Counted from the stretch's first letter, positions 32,646-41,989 are shown. The stretch is 64,000 nucleotides of DNA from Paenibacillus sp. MZ04-78.2 (GCF_024213375.1 NZ_JANAVJ010000015.1:48799-112798), one strand, 5' to 3'. Notes: a model not told the origin generated them from the letters alone. Program-made: numbers and translations.

Positions 32646-33491
32646 ATGATCGTTATAATCCTCACCGGACAGGCCATCCTAAAATCTAACATTTGCGTGC
32701 AGGAGGGATCGGTCATTCGTAAGATCATTACGGCTACACTGACGGCTGCCGTGGCAGGCCTGCTTATGGTTCAGTCTTCCATCACGGCAGAGGACGCGCC
32801 CCGCAAAGGAAGAGTCTACTATGAACAACGAGGCGAGGTCATCTGGGAAGTGCCGACGGCAGAAAAAGTCATTGCGCTTACGTTCGATGACGGCCCCGAC
32901 CCGGACGATACCGCGCAAATTCTCGATCTTCTCAAGCTTTACAAAGCGAAGGCAACGTTTTTTCTGGTCGGCAACAAGGTAGAGCGGTTCCCGGAGCTGG
33001 TGAAGCGCGAAGCGGAGGAAGGCCACGAACTGGCCAATCATACGTATACCCATACGTATTTTAAACGAAACGGGTCCGTCTCCAAGCTGAAACAAGATAT
33101 ACAGCGCGCAGAGGAGGTCATCTATGCAGCCTCCGGTCAAAATTGCCGTCTGTTTCGGCCACCCGGGGGCTTTTATAACGAGAAGCTGATCCAAATGGCG
33201 AGGAGCGAAGGATACACGGTCGTGATGTGGTCTTGGCATCAGGATACGAGGGACTGGAGTTCTCCGGGAGTCGACAAAATCGTCAACAAGGTTCTCAGCA
33301 ATGCGCGCAACGGGAATATCGTGCTGTTCCACGATTACGTGGAAGGAAAAGGCCAGACCGCCGATGCACTCAAGGAAATTTTACCGGAGTTGAAGAAGCG
33401 CGGCTTCCGTTTCGTTACCGTATCGGAGCTGTCGACCTACGGTAAAATGAACCACGTAAAAAAGTTGCGCACCCCGGACATTCATCCCTAA
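32646..33491 (+). CDS. Polysaccharide deacetylase (NodB family)
   Basis: A metal-dependent deacetylase for N-acetylated cell-wall or chitin-like sugars. Motifs are complete: TFDDGPDP (about residue 79), HELANHTYTHTYF with two zinc His, RPPGGFYNE, WSWHQDTRDW and IVLFHDY. The frame is open from ATG at 32646 (281 residues), but a perfect AGGAGGG at 32700-32706 points to a start at about 32715, where an ATT begins the sequence (I/M)RKIITATLTAAVAGLL, an ideal signal peptide. The protein is probably secreted or membrane-anchored by its N-terminal helix. The choice between a rare ATT start and an upstream GTG at 32697 is open. Confidence 0.92.
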   Translation: MIVIILTGQAILKSNICVQEGSVIRKIITATLTAAVAGLLMVQSSITAEDAPRKGRVYYEQRGEVIWEVPTAEKVIALTFDDGPDPDDTAQILDLLKLYKAKATFFLVGNKVERFPELVKREAEEGHELANHTYTHTYFKRNGSVSKLKQDIQRAEEVIYAASGQNCRLFRPPGGFYNEKLIQMARSEGYTVVMWSWHQDTRDWSSPGVDKIVNKVLSNARNGNIVLFHDYVEGKGQTADALKEILPELKKRGFRFVTVSELSTYGKMNHVKKLRTPDIHP

Positions 33492-33556
33492 CCGAATGCC
33501 CTCTCCTTCCATACCATACAGTGATCTGTATTTTGGGAAGAGGAAGGAGCAGTACG

Positions 33557-34279
33557 GTGAACTATTTGGATATGCTGTCCCGTTTGGGCGTCGGTAGCGC
33601 GCATCCCGGCGGCTTCTCCGCCACCATGTCCCAGCTTTCCCGCTTTCCGCTGCCCGCGGGAAGCCGGGTGCTGGAGGTCGGATGCGGTACGGGAAGAACG
33701 TCCTGCTATTTGGCGAAGCAAGGGTTTGACATTACGGGGCTCGACCTTCGTCCCGACATGCTGGCCAAAGCAAAGCGCCGGGCCGCAGCCGAGCTGCTTG
33801 ACGTGAGGTTCGTGGAAGGAAACATCACGGAACTACCGTTCGAAGCCGCGACCTTCGACGTCGTGCTCGCGGAATCGGTTACGAATTTTGCCGACATCGG
33901 ACGGGCGTTGGCCGAATACGGCCGGGTGCTCCGGCCCGGCGGTATTCTTTACGACCGGGAGGTGATCGCGACCTCCTCAATCACAGAGGAGGCTTATCGG
34001 GAGGTCACCGGCTTCTTTCAATTGAACAGCCTGCTCACGGAGCCAAAATGGATCGAGCTGCTTCAGGCGTCCGGTTTTGCCGAGATCGCCGTTTGCGACC
34101 GTTCGGCCTTTAAGGAGCATGTTGCGGACGATCAAATCGCCTACCCCGATATGAACCAAGTCATGGACCCGGGGGCTTTGCTCGATGCATCCGTCTGGCA
34201 AACGTCGATTGCGCATGACGATCTGATTACCGCGAACCACGATTACTTGGAGCACGCCCTGTTCATTGCCCGAAAATGA
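33557..34279 (+). CDS. SAM-dependent methyltransferase
   Basis: A class I methyltransferase of 240 residues. Motif I reads VLEVGCGTGRTSCYLAKQG (about residue 37), an acidic end of strand 2 follows (ITGLDLRPDMLAKAK), then FDVVLAESV and LRPGGILYDRE. GTG at 33557 is chosen since AAGGAG lies 8 bases upstream; the frame is open 36 bases further. The substrate is unknown. It is followed by the nucleotidyltransferase gene after 68 bases on the same strand. Confidence 0.88.
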   Translation: MNYLDMLSRLGVGSAHPGGFSATMSQLSRFPLPAGSRVLEVGCGTGRTSCYLAKQGFDITGLDLRPDMLAKAKRRAAAELLDVRFVEGNITELPFEAATFDVVLAESVTNFADIGRALAEYGRVLRPGGILYDREVIATSSITEEAYREVTGFFQLNSLLTEPKWIELLQASGFAEIAVCDRSAFKEHVADDQIAYPDMNQVMDPGALLDASVWQTSIAHDDLITANHDYLEHALFIARK

Positions 34280-34347
34280 CGAGCGTCATGGCGAAAAGCA
34301 GCAACATCAGGCCGGCTTAAGCATATGTTGAACTATCCTAAATTAAG

Positions 34348-35097
34348 TTGAGTGTGATGCTTACCATGAGCCTGTCGGGCCTTGAAGCCGCACAGCGGTT
34401 TGTGAATATGCGGTTTCCGCAAAGCGAAGCGGCCATTCTGGCCGGAAGTGTCGTCCAAGGCGGCGCGACGCCAGGGTCAGACCTGGACATCGTCCTATTC
34501 GACGAATCCCAATTTGGGCCATTCCGAAAAACGTACCGGGCTTTCGGGTGGGTCATCGAAGCGTTCGTATTGAACAGGGATACGTACCGCTACTTTTTCG
34601 ATCAGGCGGTGGAATCGGCCATTCCCTCTCTGCTTCGCATGTGCTCGGAAGGCATCGTGCTCCGCGGTTACGAGCACATTGCGGCCATCATCGAGGAAGC
34701 AAGGCGCGATTTCGATGCCGGTCCTCCGGCCTGGTCCCTCCAAGAGCTCGACCGGGTGCGGTATGAAATCGGCGAGACGCTGACGGATCTGGAATCCAGC
34801 GCCTCGCGACCCGAAGGGTTATTCATAACGGCAAAGCTCGCCGGGATGCTCGCCGAATTCGCACTGCGGACCGGCGGCTTCTGGATCGGAGACGGGAAGT
34901 GGCTGCAGCGCAGCCTCAAGCAGTCGGTCCCGGTCCTCGCGGAAGAGCTGTACGAAGCGCTTGAAGCCTACTACCGGCTGGATCGCACCGAGCCCCTTTC
35001 CGCTTTCGTGCAAAAGCTGCTGGAGCCGTTTGGAGGCTTTCTTGTTGAAGGCTATGCCGAAGGCGATGATCCGGGCGACGAAGAAACCGGGCCGTAA
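34348..35097 (+). CDS. Nucleotidyltransferase-domain protein
   Basis: A protein of about 249 residues with a DNA polymerase beta-type nucleotidyltransferase core: GSVVQGGATPGSDLDIVLFD holds the GS motif and the two metal-binding Asp residues at about 31-49. The C-terminal half is helical, like the HEPN-type or KNTase C domains of small transferases. Relatives include antibiotic nucleotidyltransferases and MNT-type modifiers; the true substrate is unknown. Start sites at 34348 (TTG), 34357 and 34366 (ATG) all lack a strong ribosome site, so the N-terminus is uncertain. A terminator follows directly. Confidence 0.8.
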   Translation: MSVMLTMSLSGLEAAQRFVNMRFPQSEAAILAGSVVQGGATPGSDLDIVLFDESQFGPFRKTYRAFGWVIEAFVLNRDTYRYFFDQAVESAIPSLLRMCSEGIVLRGYEHIAAIIEEARRDFDAGPPAWSLQELDRVRYEIGETLTDLESSASRPEGLFITAKLAGMLAEFALRTGGFWIGDGKWLQRSLKQSVPVLAEELYEALEAYYRLDRTEPLSAFVQKLLEPFGGFLVEGYAEGDDPGDEETGP

Positions 35098-35100
35098 CGA

Positions 35101-35153
35101 AAAACAAAGTGCTTCGTTCGCATAATCTGCGGCACGGAAGCACTTTGTTTTTT
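35101..35153. terminator. Bidirectional terminator
   Basis: AAAACAAAGTGCTTC and GAAGCACTTTGTTTT form a 15-bp perfect stem with A and T tails on either side. It ends both the nucleotidyltransferase gene and the convergent nucleoside importer operon. Confidence 0.88.
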
Positions 35154-35187
35154 ACGGTTCCCTTGTGAATATCCGGCAAAAAAAGGA

Positions 35188-36150
35188 TTATCGTTTGCCG
35201 GTTTCGTACGTTTGGCCGAGTGAGGAGGGCGGTATTGCCCGGCCTACGGCGCCGGCAAGCACCAGAATCGTCAGCACGTATGGCAGCATGAAGAGAAACT
35301 CCATCGGAATGTTTTTGGCAAAATCGAACAACTGCACGAAGTTGCGGATCGCCTGAGCAAAGCCGAAGAAGAGCGCGGCGCCCAATACGCCGACCGGGTG
35401 CCATTTACCAAAGATCATCGCCGCAAGGGCGATAAAGCCTTGACCGGAAATCGTATTATGCGAAAAGCTGCTCGTCGTCGTCAGCGTAATCGTCGCCCCG
35501 CCAAGACCCGCGAGCGCCCCGCTGATCATGACGCCGATATACCGGTAACGGGAGACGCGAATGCCCATCGTATCAGCCGCGCTCGGATGCTCCCCTACCG
35601 ATCGCAGACGCAAGCCGAACGGCGTTTTGTAGATGACGTAATACGTTACCGCAACCAGAATGAGCGCCAGATACGTCGTAGGATAAGCTTTAAAGAATGC
35701 CTCGCCGATCAACGGGATGGAAGACAGTCCCGGAATCGCCACTTTGGTGAACACCGCATTCAGCGTTTCCGTTTGCCCCGCCCCTTCAAAAAGAATTTTG
35801 ACCAAATACACCGTAAGCCCGGCCGCCAAAAAGTTGATGACCACACCGCTGACGACTTGGTTCGCGCTAAATGTTACCGTCGCCACGGCATGAATCAGAG
35901 CGAAGGCGATTCCGAAAATAATGGCGGCGACCAAGCCAATCCACGGCGCCGTTCCATCCATCCCCGCTTTCTCGGCGTAATACGTGGCGATAGCGGCGGC
36001 GAACGCCCCGGATACCATTAGCCCTTCCAGGCCGATATTGACGATGCCCGACCGCTCCGAGAAAATGCCGCCCAAGGCGGCAAAGATTAGCGCAGTGGAA
36101 AACACCAGCGTGGTGTTGATCAGCTCGCCGAAGATAGTCAATGCATTCAT
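35188..36150 (-). CDS. Nucleoside ABC transporter permease (second subunit)
   Basis: An inner-membrane permease of 320 residues in the branched-chain/ribose permease family (BPD_transp_2), with eight to ten membrane helices. Diagnostic segments are FAALGGIFSERSGIVNIGLE near the N-terminus and VGEHPSAADTMGI at about residue 185, shared with B. subtilis NupQ/YufQ. Its ATG follows the TAG of the other permease gene directly. It is the last gene of the operon; the guanosine/purine-nucleoside specificity is inferred from family and layout. Confidence 0.9.
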   Translation of the reverse strand: MNALTIFGELINTTLVFSTALIFAALGGIFSERSGIVNIGLEGLMVSGAFAAAIATYYAEKAGMDGTAPWIGLVAAIIFGIAFALIHAVATVTFSANQVVSGVVINFLAAGLTVYLVKILFEGAGQTETLNAVFTKVAIPGLSSIPLIGEAFFKAYPTTYLALILVAVTYYVIYKTPFGLRLRSVGEHPSAADTMGIRVSRYRYIGVMISGALAGLGGATITLTTTSSFSHNTISGQGFIALAAMIFGKWHPVGVLGAALFFGFAQAIRNFVQLFDFAKNIPMEFLFMLPYVLTILVLAGAVGRAIPPSSLGQTYETGKR

Positions 36151-37227
36151 CTAAGCCGCCTCCTCTTTTTTCCGTTTGGCGTATATCGGGAGCAGCACCC
36201 AGCGCACGATACCGTGAGTCGCTACGAAGAAAATGACCGAGCCGATGACGACGCGGATGATTTCCGGCGGCACGTCCGCAGCGAAGCTCATCCCGGCTGA
36301 GCCGTACGTAAGCGAGCCGAACAACACGGCCGCCAGCACGACGCCCAGCGGACTGTTGCCGCCGAGCAGCGCTACTGCGACCCCGTCGAAGCCATAGCCC
36401 GGCGTAGCAGCCACCACGGTCTGATAATGGAACACGCCCAGCACATCGACGACGCCGGCCAGCCCGGCAAAAATGCCGCTAATGAACATCGATTTGACGA
36501 TATTGCGGTTCACGTTCATTCCCGCATAGCGGGCGGCGTGCGGATTGTGTCCGACGGCGCGCAGCTCATAGCCTTGCTTCGTCTTCCACAGCAGCACATA
36601 GAATACCGTCGCTGCCGCCAAGGCAATCACCGTGCCCCAGTGCATCCGGGCGTTGCCCATCAATTCGGACAGCCAGCCGATCGAGAGCGTGGCCGAATCC
36701 TGCGTCGGATACGAACGCTGCTGTCCCGGCTGCAGCAAAAATTGATTGACCACGTAGTTGGAGATATACAACGCAACCCAGTTCAGCATAATCGTTGTAA
36801 TAACTTCGTTAACGCCGCGCTTCGCCTTCAAATAACCGGCAAGCGCGCCCCATATCCCCCCGATCAGCGCACCGGCGACGACGGCAAGCGGCGCATGAAT
36901 AAACCAAGGCAGCTGCAGCTTGATCCCGATAACGGAGGCTGCGGTCATCCCCATCATGAACTGTCCTTCCCCGCCGATGTTGAACAGCCCGGTACGGAAT
37001 GCAAAAGCAACGGATAGTCCCGTCAAAATAAGCGGAGTAATCTCGCGGATCGTCTCGCCGAAATCGTAAGGGTCCCCGAATACCTTGCCTACCAGCGCGC
37101 CATAAGCAGTCAGCGGATTATAGCCGCCGGCCAGCATCACCAGCGCTCCGAAAAGCAGCCCCATCAAGATCGCGACAAACGGGACCAGCGCCGAGTCTTT
37201 GGTCATGATTTTAATCAATTTATCCAT
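36151..37227 (-). CDS. Nucleoside ABC transporter permease (first subunit)
   Basis: A permease of about 358 residues in the NupP/YufP type: LLFGALVMLAGGYNP, FRTGLFNIGGEGQFMMG, and VGHNPHAARYAGMN in the cytoplasmic loop. ATG at 37227 has AAGGAGAG upstream, and the frame is open for 7 more codons. The start overlaps the ATPase gene by 8 bases, which implies translational coupling. It builds the pore with the second permease. Confidence 0.9.
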   Translation of the reverse strand: MDKLIKIMTKDSALVPFVAILMGLLFGALVMLAGGYNPLTAYGALVGKVFGDPYDFGETIREITPLILTGLSVAFAFRTGLFNIGGEGQFMMGMTAASVIGIKLQLPWFIHAPLAVVAGALIGGIWGALAGYLKAKRGVNEVITTIMLNWVALYISNYVVNQFLLQPGQQRSYPTQDSATLSIGWLSELMGNARMHWGTVIALAAATVFYVLLWKTKQGYELRAVGHNPHAARYAGMNVNRNIVKSMFISGIFAGLAGVVDVLGVFHYQTVVAATPGYGFDGVAVALLGGNSPLGVVLAAVLFGSLTYGSAGMSFAADVPPEIIRVVIGSVIFFVATHGIVRWVLLPIYAKRKKEEAA

Positions 37228-38752
37228 GATCGGTCTCTCCTTGTCCACCGGCCATCAGCAGCCCCAATTCTTCCTCATTCGTCGTTTCGGGGTCCACCTC
37301 GCCGACAATCCGGCCGCTGTGAATAACCGCAATCCGGTCGGATACGTTCCGAATCTCATCCAGCTCGAACGAAATCAGCAGCACGGCTTTCCCCTGATCT
37401 CTGGCTTCGATCAATTTGCGGTGCACGAATTCGATGGCGCCGACATCCAAACCCCGAGTCGGCTGAGCTGCGATTAGCAGCTCGGGGTTTTTATCCATCT
37501 CGCGAGCGATGATCGCCTTCTGCTGGTTCCCGCCGGATAGCGCGCGTGCCTTCGTATGGATGCTTGGCGTACGCACGTCGAACTCGCCGATCAGCCGCTG
37601 CGCCTGAGCGTCGATCGCCTCGCCGTTCAGAAAACCGCCCCGGTTATATTTCGGTTGGTAATACGTCTCCAATACCATATTCTCGCTCATCGAGAAATCC
37701 AGCACGAGTCCGTGTTTATGCCGATCCTCCGGAATATGCGATACACCGGCCTCGGAGATGAACCGTGGGGAACGGTTGGCCAGCGGCTTGTCCTGAAGTA
37801 AAATCTCTCCACCGTCCGCGGCTCGCAGCCCCGTCAGCGCTTCGATCAGCTCGCTTTGCCCGTTGCCGTCCACGCCCGCGAGTCCGAGAATCTCTCCTGC
37901 CCGCACCTCAAGCGAGAGGCTTTTCAGGGCGGGAAGGTTCCGGTTATCCTTGACCGTCAGACCGCGGATCTGCAGCACCGGAGCTCCGGGTGCAGCCTTG
38001 GTCTTACTGACCTTGAACGCAACGCTGCGCCCAACCATCTTCTCGGCAAGCTGCTGCGGATTCGTTTCGGCGATCTTCACCGAATCGATAACCTTTCCGC
38101 GCCGGATAATCGTGCAGGTGTCGGCAATCGCCATAATTTCCTTCAGCTTATGCGTGATCAGAATGATGGATTTCCCTTCGGCGGCAAGCCGTCGCATAAT
38201 ATCCATCAATTCTTGAATTTCCTGCGGCGTCAGCACGGCGGTCGGCTCGTCGAAAATCAGGATGTCCGCCCCGCGATACAGCGTTTTCAAAATCTCGGCG
38301 CGCTGCTGCATGCCGACGGAAATATCTTCGATCTTCGCTTTCGGATCGACTTTAAGGCCGTACTGCTCCGAGATTCTTCTAACCTTCTCGTCCGCTTCTT
38401 TATAGTTGATGGAAGAGCCCTTACGGGGCTCGTTGCCGAGAATAATATTTTCCGTTACGGTGAACGGCTGTACGAGCTTGAAGTGCTGATGCACCATACC
38501 GATTCCCAGCTCGATCGCCTTCGTCGGGCTGTCGATCGCGGCTTTGCTATCTTTGACCCAAATCTCGCCCTCATCCGGCTGGTACAGGCCGAACAAAATG
38601 TTCATCAACGTCGATTTACCTGCTCCGTTCTCGCCCAGCAGCGCATGGATCTCTCCCTTGCGCAGCTTCAAGCTGATGGAGTCGTTGGCCGTAATGCCGG
38701 GAAAACGCTTCGTAATCCCTCGCAGCTCGACCATCATGTCGGGTGAACTCAT
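37220..38752 (-). CDS. Nucleoside ABC transporter ATP-binding protein (double ATPase)
   Basis: About 510 residues with two ABC domains. The first has a full Walker A (ALLGENGAGKSTLMN), a signature-like VGMQQRAEI and Walker B (ILIFDEPTAVLTPQE). The second has a degenerate Walker A (LAGVDGNGQSELIEAL) but a good signature ALSGGNQQKAIIAREM and a LIAAQPTRGLD Walker B region, as in RbsA and NupO/YufO. ATG at 38752 has GGGAGGGA upstream. It powers uptake through the two permeases that follow. A stem-loop precedes the gene. Confidence 0.93.
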   Translation of the reverse strand: MSSPDMMVELRGITKRFPGITANDSISLKLRKGEIHALLGENGAGKSTLMNILFGLYQPDEGEIWVKDSKAAIDSPTKAIELGIGMVHQHFKLVQPFTVTENIILGNEPRKGSSINYKEADEKVRRISEQYGLKVDPKAKIEDISVGMQQRAEILKTLYRGADILIFDEPTAVLTPQEIQELMDIMRRLAAEGKSIILITHKLKEIMAIADTCTIIRRGKVIDSVKIAETNPQQLAEKMVGRSVAFKVSKTKAAPGAPVLQIRGLTVKDNRNLPALKSLSLEVRAGEILGLAGVDGNGQSELIEALTGLRAADGGEILLQDKPLANRSPRFISEAGVSHIPEDRHKHGLVLDFSMSENMVLETYYQPKYNRGGFLNGEAIDAQAQRLIGEFDVRTPSIHTKARALSGGNQQKAIIAREMDKNPELLIAAQPTRGLDVGAIEFVHRKLIEARDQGKAVLLISFELDEIRNVSDRIAVIHSGRIVGEVDPETTNEEELGLLMAGGQGETDHG

Positions 38753-38804
38753 GAGCTTCCCTCCCCGCAGAATGTACAAATACGTTCAATATTGCAAATC
38801 AAAC

Positions 38805-38833
38805 GACAAGGCCGGTGGGTCACCAGCCTTGTC
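38805..38833 (-). terminator. Stem-loop between binding-protein and ATPase genes
   Basis: GACAAGGC and GCCTTGTC with further pairing form a stable stem in the 92-bp space. No long T run follows, so it more likely attenuates transcription or protects the binding-protein mRNA, which is needed in excess. Confidence 0.6.
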
Positions 38834-38844
38834 GAATTGGGAAT

Positions 38845-39903
38845 TTATTTTTCCGGAATTTTGATTTCGCCTTTGACGATCTTTTCTTTATATTCGTCCA
38901 CTTTCTTCAGCACGTCGGCCGGTACGTTCTTCTTGGACGTTTCCGGCAAGCCTAGGCCGTCGTCTTTGAGACCGAGAACAATGTTTTTGCCGCCTTGGAA
39001 TTTGCCGTCGATCACATCCATGGACACGCGCTTCACCGCTTTGTCGACGCGTTTCACCAACGAGGTCAACGTAACATCGTCGCCGAATTCAAGCGACTGG
39101 TCCTTATCCACGCCGATGACCCATACTTTTTTGCCTGCTTTGAAACGGTCTTTCGCTTCGTTGAACACGCCGTTGCCCGTTCCGCCCGCCGCATGGAAAA
39201 TGATGTCCGCGCCGTCGTTGTAGATCGTTGCCGCCGCCGCTTTTCCTTGGTCCGGCTTGTCGAAAGATGCCGTATAGTTGATCGTAACCTTCGCATTCGG
39301 GTTGGCCGCAGCGACGCCGGCCTTGAAGCCGACTTCGAAACGCTCGATGACCGGAATCTTAAGACCGCCGACGAAGCCGACTTTGTTCGTTTTCGTCATC
39401 AGACCGGCTACGACGCCTGTCAGATACGCTCCTTCCTGTTCCGCAAACGTGACGGATTCGACGTTTGGCCCTTCCACGACGTTATCGATAATCGCAAAGT
39501 TCGATTTCGGGTTTTGCGCCGCAACCGTCTTGATGGCGTCGCCCATCAGGAACCCGATCCCCCAGATCAGATTGTACTTATCTTTAACATATGAATTGAG
39601 ATGAGGAATAAAGTCCGCGTCGCTTTTGCTTTGCTGGTATTTCACATTGGCGCCGGTTTCTTTCTTAAGCTCGTTCAAGCCTTCCCACGCGCTTTGGTTA
39701 AACGACTTGTCATTTACCCCGCCAATGTCGGTAACCATGGCGATGTTAAATTTTTCACCTTTTTTACTGGCTCCCGCCGTACTCTCCGTGGGCTTGGAGC
39801 CGCCGTTAGCCGCTTCTTTCGGCGCCGGCTTCGTTCCGCATCCGCTCAGGACGAGCGTAGCCGCGAGCATAAGGCCTGCCGTCGATTTGAACCATGTTTT
39901 CAT
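38845..39903 (-). CDS. BMP-family nucleoside-binding lipoprotein
   Basis: A binding protein of about 352 residues. The signal peptide ends in a lipobox (LVLSGC), so the protein is a lipoprotein at the outer face. The BMP/PnrA-type domain shows MVTDIGGVNDKSFNQSAWEG, NLIWGIGFLMGDA, GFVGGLKIPVIERFEVGF and FHAAGGTGNGVF. ATG at 39903 has GGAAGGGG upstream. It is the first gene of the four-gene importer, equivalent to NupN/YufN of B. subtilis. A SLH-anchored nucleotidase at 24-26 kb could supply its ligands. Confidence 0.93.
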   Translation of the reverse strand: MKTWFKSTAGLMLAATLVLSGCGTKPAPKEAANGGSKPTESTAGASKKGEKFNIAMVTDIGGVNDKSFNQSAWEGLNELKKETGANVKYQQSKSDADFIPHLNSYVKDKYNLIWGIGFLMGDAIKTVAAQNPKSNFAIIDNVVEGPNVESVTFAEQEGAYLTGVVAGLMTKTNKVGFVGGLKIPVIERFEVGFKAGVAAANPNAKVTINYTASFDKPDQGKAAAATIYNDGADIIFHAAGGTGNGVFNEAKDRFKAGKKVWVIGVDKDQSLEFGDDVTLTSLVKRVDKAVKRVSMDVIDGKFQGGKNIVLGLKDDGLGLPETSKKNVPADVLKKVDEYKEKIVKGEIKIPEK

Positions 39904-39929
39904 TTTGTTTTCCCCTTCCATTTATCTGT

Positions 39930-40009
39930 ATGTAAGCGTTAAAACAAGTCCTATAGCATTTCCATTATAAAGGTTTTATTTAACCATCGTCCATATCTTT
40001 CTGAACAAA
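39930..40009 (-). promoter_or_regulatory. Promoter region of the nucleoside importer with cre-like and CodY-like sequences
   Basis: On the minus strand a TATAAT lies at 39964-39969. ATGTAAGCGTTAAAAC (39930-39945) fits the cre pattern with two mismatches between promoter and start. TTTGTTCAGAAAGAT (39995-40009) matches the CodY box AATTTTCWGAAAATT at ten of fifteen places and would overlap the -35 area. B. subtilis nup genes are CodY-repressed. Both sites are weak matches. No purine riboswitch fold was found. Confidence 0.3.
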
Positions 40010-40120
40010 ATTTCAAAAAAAACGCAGATTTTGTTACAATTCTGCGCCTCATAGCTACTTTAAAATTTGTAGAAAGGCGTTACCGGTCCCGATTGTTTGT
40101 ATTCGTGCTCGTTCCATGAG

Positions 40121-40160
40121 AAAAAGGCAGTCCTTCGAAATGCGAAGAACTGCCTTTTTT
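40121..40160 (-). terminator. Terminator after the oxidoreductase gene
   Basis: AAAAAGGCAGT with an inner CTTCG stem pairs with the ACTGCCTTTTT end, giving a long stem with A and T tails on both sides. It lies 7 bases past the stop at 40167 on the minus strand. Confidence 0.85.
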
Positions 40161-40166
40161 CGTCAT

Positions 40167-41186
40167 TTACAGCCTGACGACCTGGCCTGTAGCCTGCGAT
40201 TCGAACGCCGCCAAAATCACTTTCAGCGAGCGCATGCCTTCTTCCCCGGAAATGCTCGGCGGGGTTTTCGTCACGATCGATTCCACGAACGCGTCGATCA
40301 CACCGCTGACCGTCTGCTTCTCGTTGGTGGCGATGGCGCCCACCTTATGCCGTTCGACCGAACCGTTGCAGAGCTCCACAATAATTTGATTGTCTGGATG
40401 CGTATCGATTTTCATGACGCCGTTCTCACACCACAGCACGGTGCTGTTGTCCCCGCCTTGGTAATAAGTCCAGCTTGCGGCAAGCGTGCCGATGATGCCG
40501 CTCTTCATGCGGAGCACGCAGGCTGCGTTATCGTCTACGTCCGTTCCCGCTTTGTCAAGCGTGCCGATAAAACCGGCGACATTCGCCACTTCATCGTCGA
40601 GCAGCCAGCGGATCAAGTCGGATTTATGTACGCCCAGATCACCCATGGCGCCCATAATCGCTTCATCCTTGCGGAAAAACCAGCTATCCCCTCCGTCGAC
40701 GCTCCAGCTTTCCGGTCCCGGATGTCCGAAAGCGGTACGGAACGTCAGCACTTTGCCGAGAACGCCTGAGTTCAAAATCTGCTTGGCCTTCAGATGGTGA
40801 GGCATCAGCCGCTGGTTGTGACCGACCATCAAGTAAACGCCGTTTTCCTTGGCCGCTTCGATCATCGCCAGCGCTTCTTCTTCCGTCGCAGCCATCGGCT
40901 TTTCGACCAGCACATGCGCTCCGGACTTCGCTGCGGCAATCGATACCGGAGCATGCAGGGCATTCGGAGTGCAGACGCTTACCGCATCGGGTTTTACCTC
41001 GCGCAGCAGCGCTTCATAATCGGTGTAAGCCTTTGCTCCATACTGTCCGGCGTAATGCTCGGCTCTTTCCTTAACCGAATCGCAAAAAGCGACCAGCTCC
41101 ACATGGGGATTTGCGGCGTACTCAGGAATATGACGGTGCTTGGAAATAGCGCCGCAGCCGATCACGGCCACTCTCAATTTGCTCAT
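40167..41186 (-). CDS. Gfo/Idh/MocA family sugar oxidoreductase
   Basis: A NAD(P)-dependent dehydrogenase of about 339 residues. The Rossmann fingerprint VAVIGCGAISKHRH opens the protein, VSVCTPNALH and VLVEKPMA (with the conserved Lys) follow, and the C-terminal alpha/beta domain starts after about residue 125. ATG at 41186 has AAGGAG upstream; the frame is open 129 bases further inside the upstream gene's end. It overlaps or directly follows the isomerase gene. Substrates of such pairs are inositol or sugar derivatives. Confidence 0.92.
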   Translation of the reverse strand: MSKLRVAVIGCGAISKHRHIPEYAANPHVELVAFCDSVKERAEHYAGQYGAKAYTDYEALLREVKPDAVSVCTPNALHAPVSIAAAKSGAHVLVEKPMAATEEEALAMIEAAKENGVYLMVGHNQRLMPHHLKAKQILNSGVLGKVLTFRTAFGHPGPESWSVDGGDSWFFRKDEAIMGAMGDLGVHKSDLIRWLLDDEVANVAGFIGTLDKAGTDVDDNAACVLRMKSGIIGTLAASWTYYQGGDNSTVLWCENGVMKIDTHPDNQIIVELCNGSVERHKVGAIATNEKQTVSGVIDAFVESIVTKTPPSISGEEGMRSLKVILAAFESQATGQVVRL

Positions 41187-41215
41187 GAATTTCAATGCTC
41201 CTTCGGTTTGGTGAA

Positions 41216-41989
41216 TTAAATATTTTGCAGATAGTTCGTTTTCACCCATTGCAAGCTGTTTGCCACGCTTTGCAGCGGAGGCTTCTGACATACGTCCTGC
41301 TCTACGACGAGCCATTCTACCCCTGCCTCGGAGGCGGCGGCGATGACCTTAGGCAAGTCGACGACCCCTAGGCCGAGCTCCAACGTTTTCATTTGCCCGT
41401 TGTCGTCTTTGCCGAAATCTTTCAAGTGCAGCAGCGGCAGCCGGCCCGCGTATTTCGGAATGTAGGCCAGCGGGTCCTGTCCGGCGAATTGCACCCAGCA
41501 GACGTCCATCTCCACTTGCACCGCTTCGGGAGAAGTCGTTTCGTACATCGCATCGAACACATAAGAGCTGCCGACGTTCATCTCGAATTCGAAAGCATGG
41601 TTGTGATAAGCGAAAATAAGCCCCTGCTTGCGCACTTCCGTTCCCGCTTCTTGCAGGAAAGCAAACAATGATTTCCAATCCTCTTCGGTACGACGGTCTT
41701 CTTCGGCCACGTAAGGACAAATCAAATATTGTCCGCCAATTGTTTTTATATAATCGATTTGGCCCTGCAGATCGTCCCGCAGCTGCTGCAGTCCGACATG
41801 GCTGCCAATCGCTTTAAGTCCCAGCTCCTGAAGCAAATCTCTTAGCTCTTCCTTCGCCAAACCGCCGTATCCGGCAAATTCGACGCCCTCATAGCCAAGC
41901 TCCGCCACTTTCCTCAACGTGCCGCGAAAATCGGCGGCGGTTTCATCCCGCAATGTGTACAGCTGAAGCCCGATGCCCATTCTTCTCAT
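41216..41989 (-). CDS. Sugar phosphate isomerase/epimerase-like TIM-barrel protein
   Basis: About 257 residues of the xylose isomerase-like/AP endonuclease 2 fold: GLQLYTLRDETAADFRGTL, ELGYEGVEFAGYGG, FAYHNHAFEFE and VQVEMDVCWVQFAGQDP, which holds metal ligands Glu and Asp. ATG at 41989 has GGGAG 8 bases upstream. It stands 29 bases in front of the oxidoreductase, a common pair in sugar or inositol breakdown. The AraC gene at 42126 is divergent and a likely regulator. Confidence 0.9.
   Translation of the reverse strand: MRRMGIGLQLYTLRDETAADFRGTLRKVAELGYEGVEFAGYGGLAKEELRDLLQELGLKAIGSHVGLQQLRDDLQGQIDYIKTIGGQYLICPYVAEEDRRTEEDWKSLFAFLQEAGTEVRKQGLIFAYHNHAFEFEMNVGSSYVFDAMYETTSPEAVQVEMDVCWVQFAGQDPLAYIPKYAGRLPLLHLKDFGKDDNGQMKTLELGLGVVDLPKVIAAASEAGVEWLVVEQDVCQKPPLQSVANSLQWVKTNYLQNI

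Noticed and set aside
39904..40120. Possible purine riboswitch in front of the nucleoside importer
   Set aside because: The conserved loop sequences of the purine aptamer were not found. Only a short hairpin with an A+T-rich loop near 40025-40050 is present.
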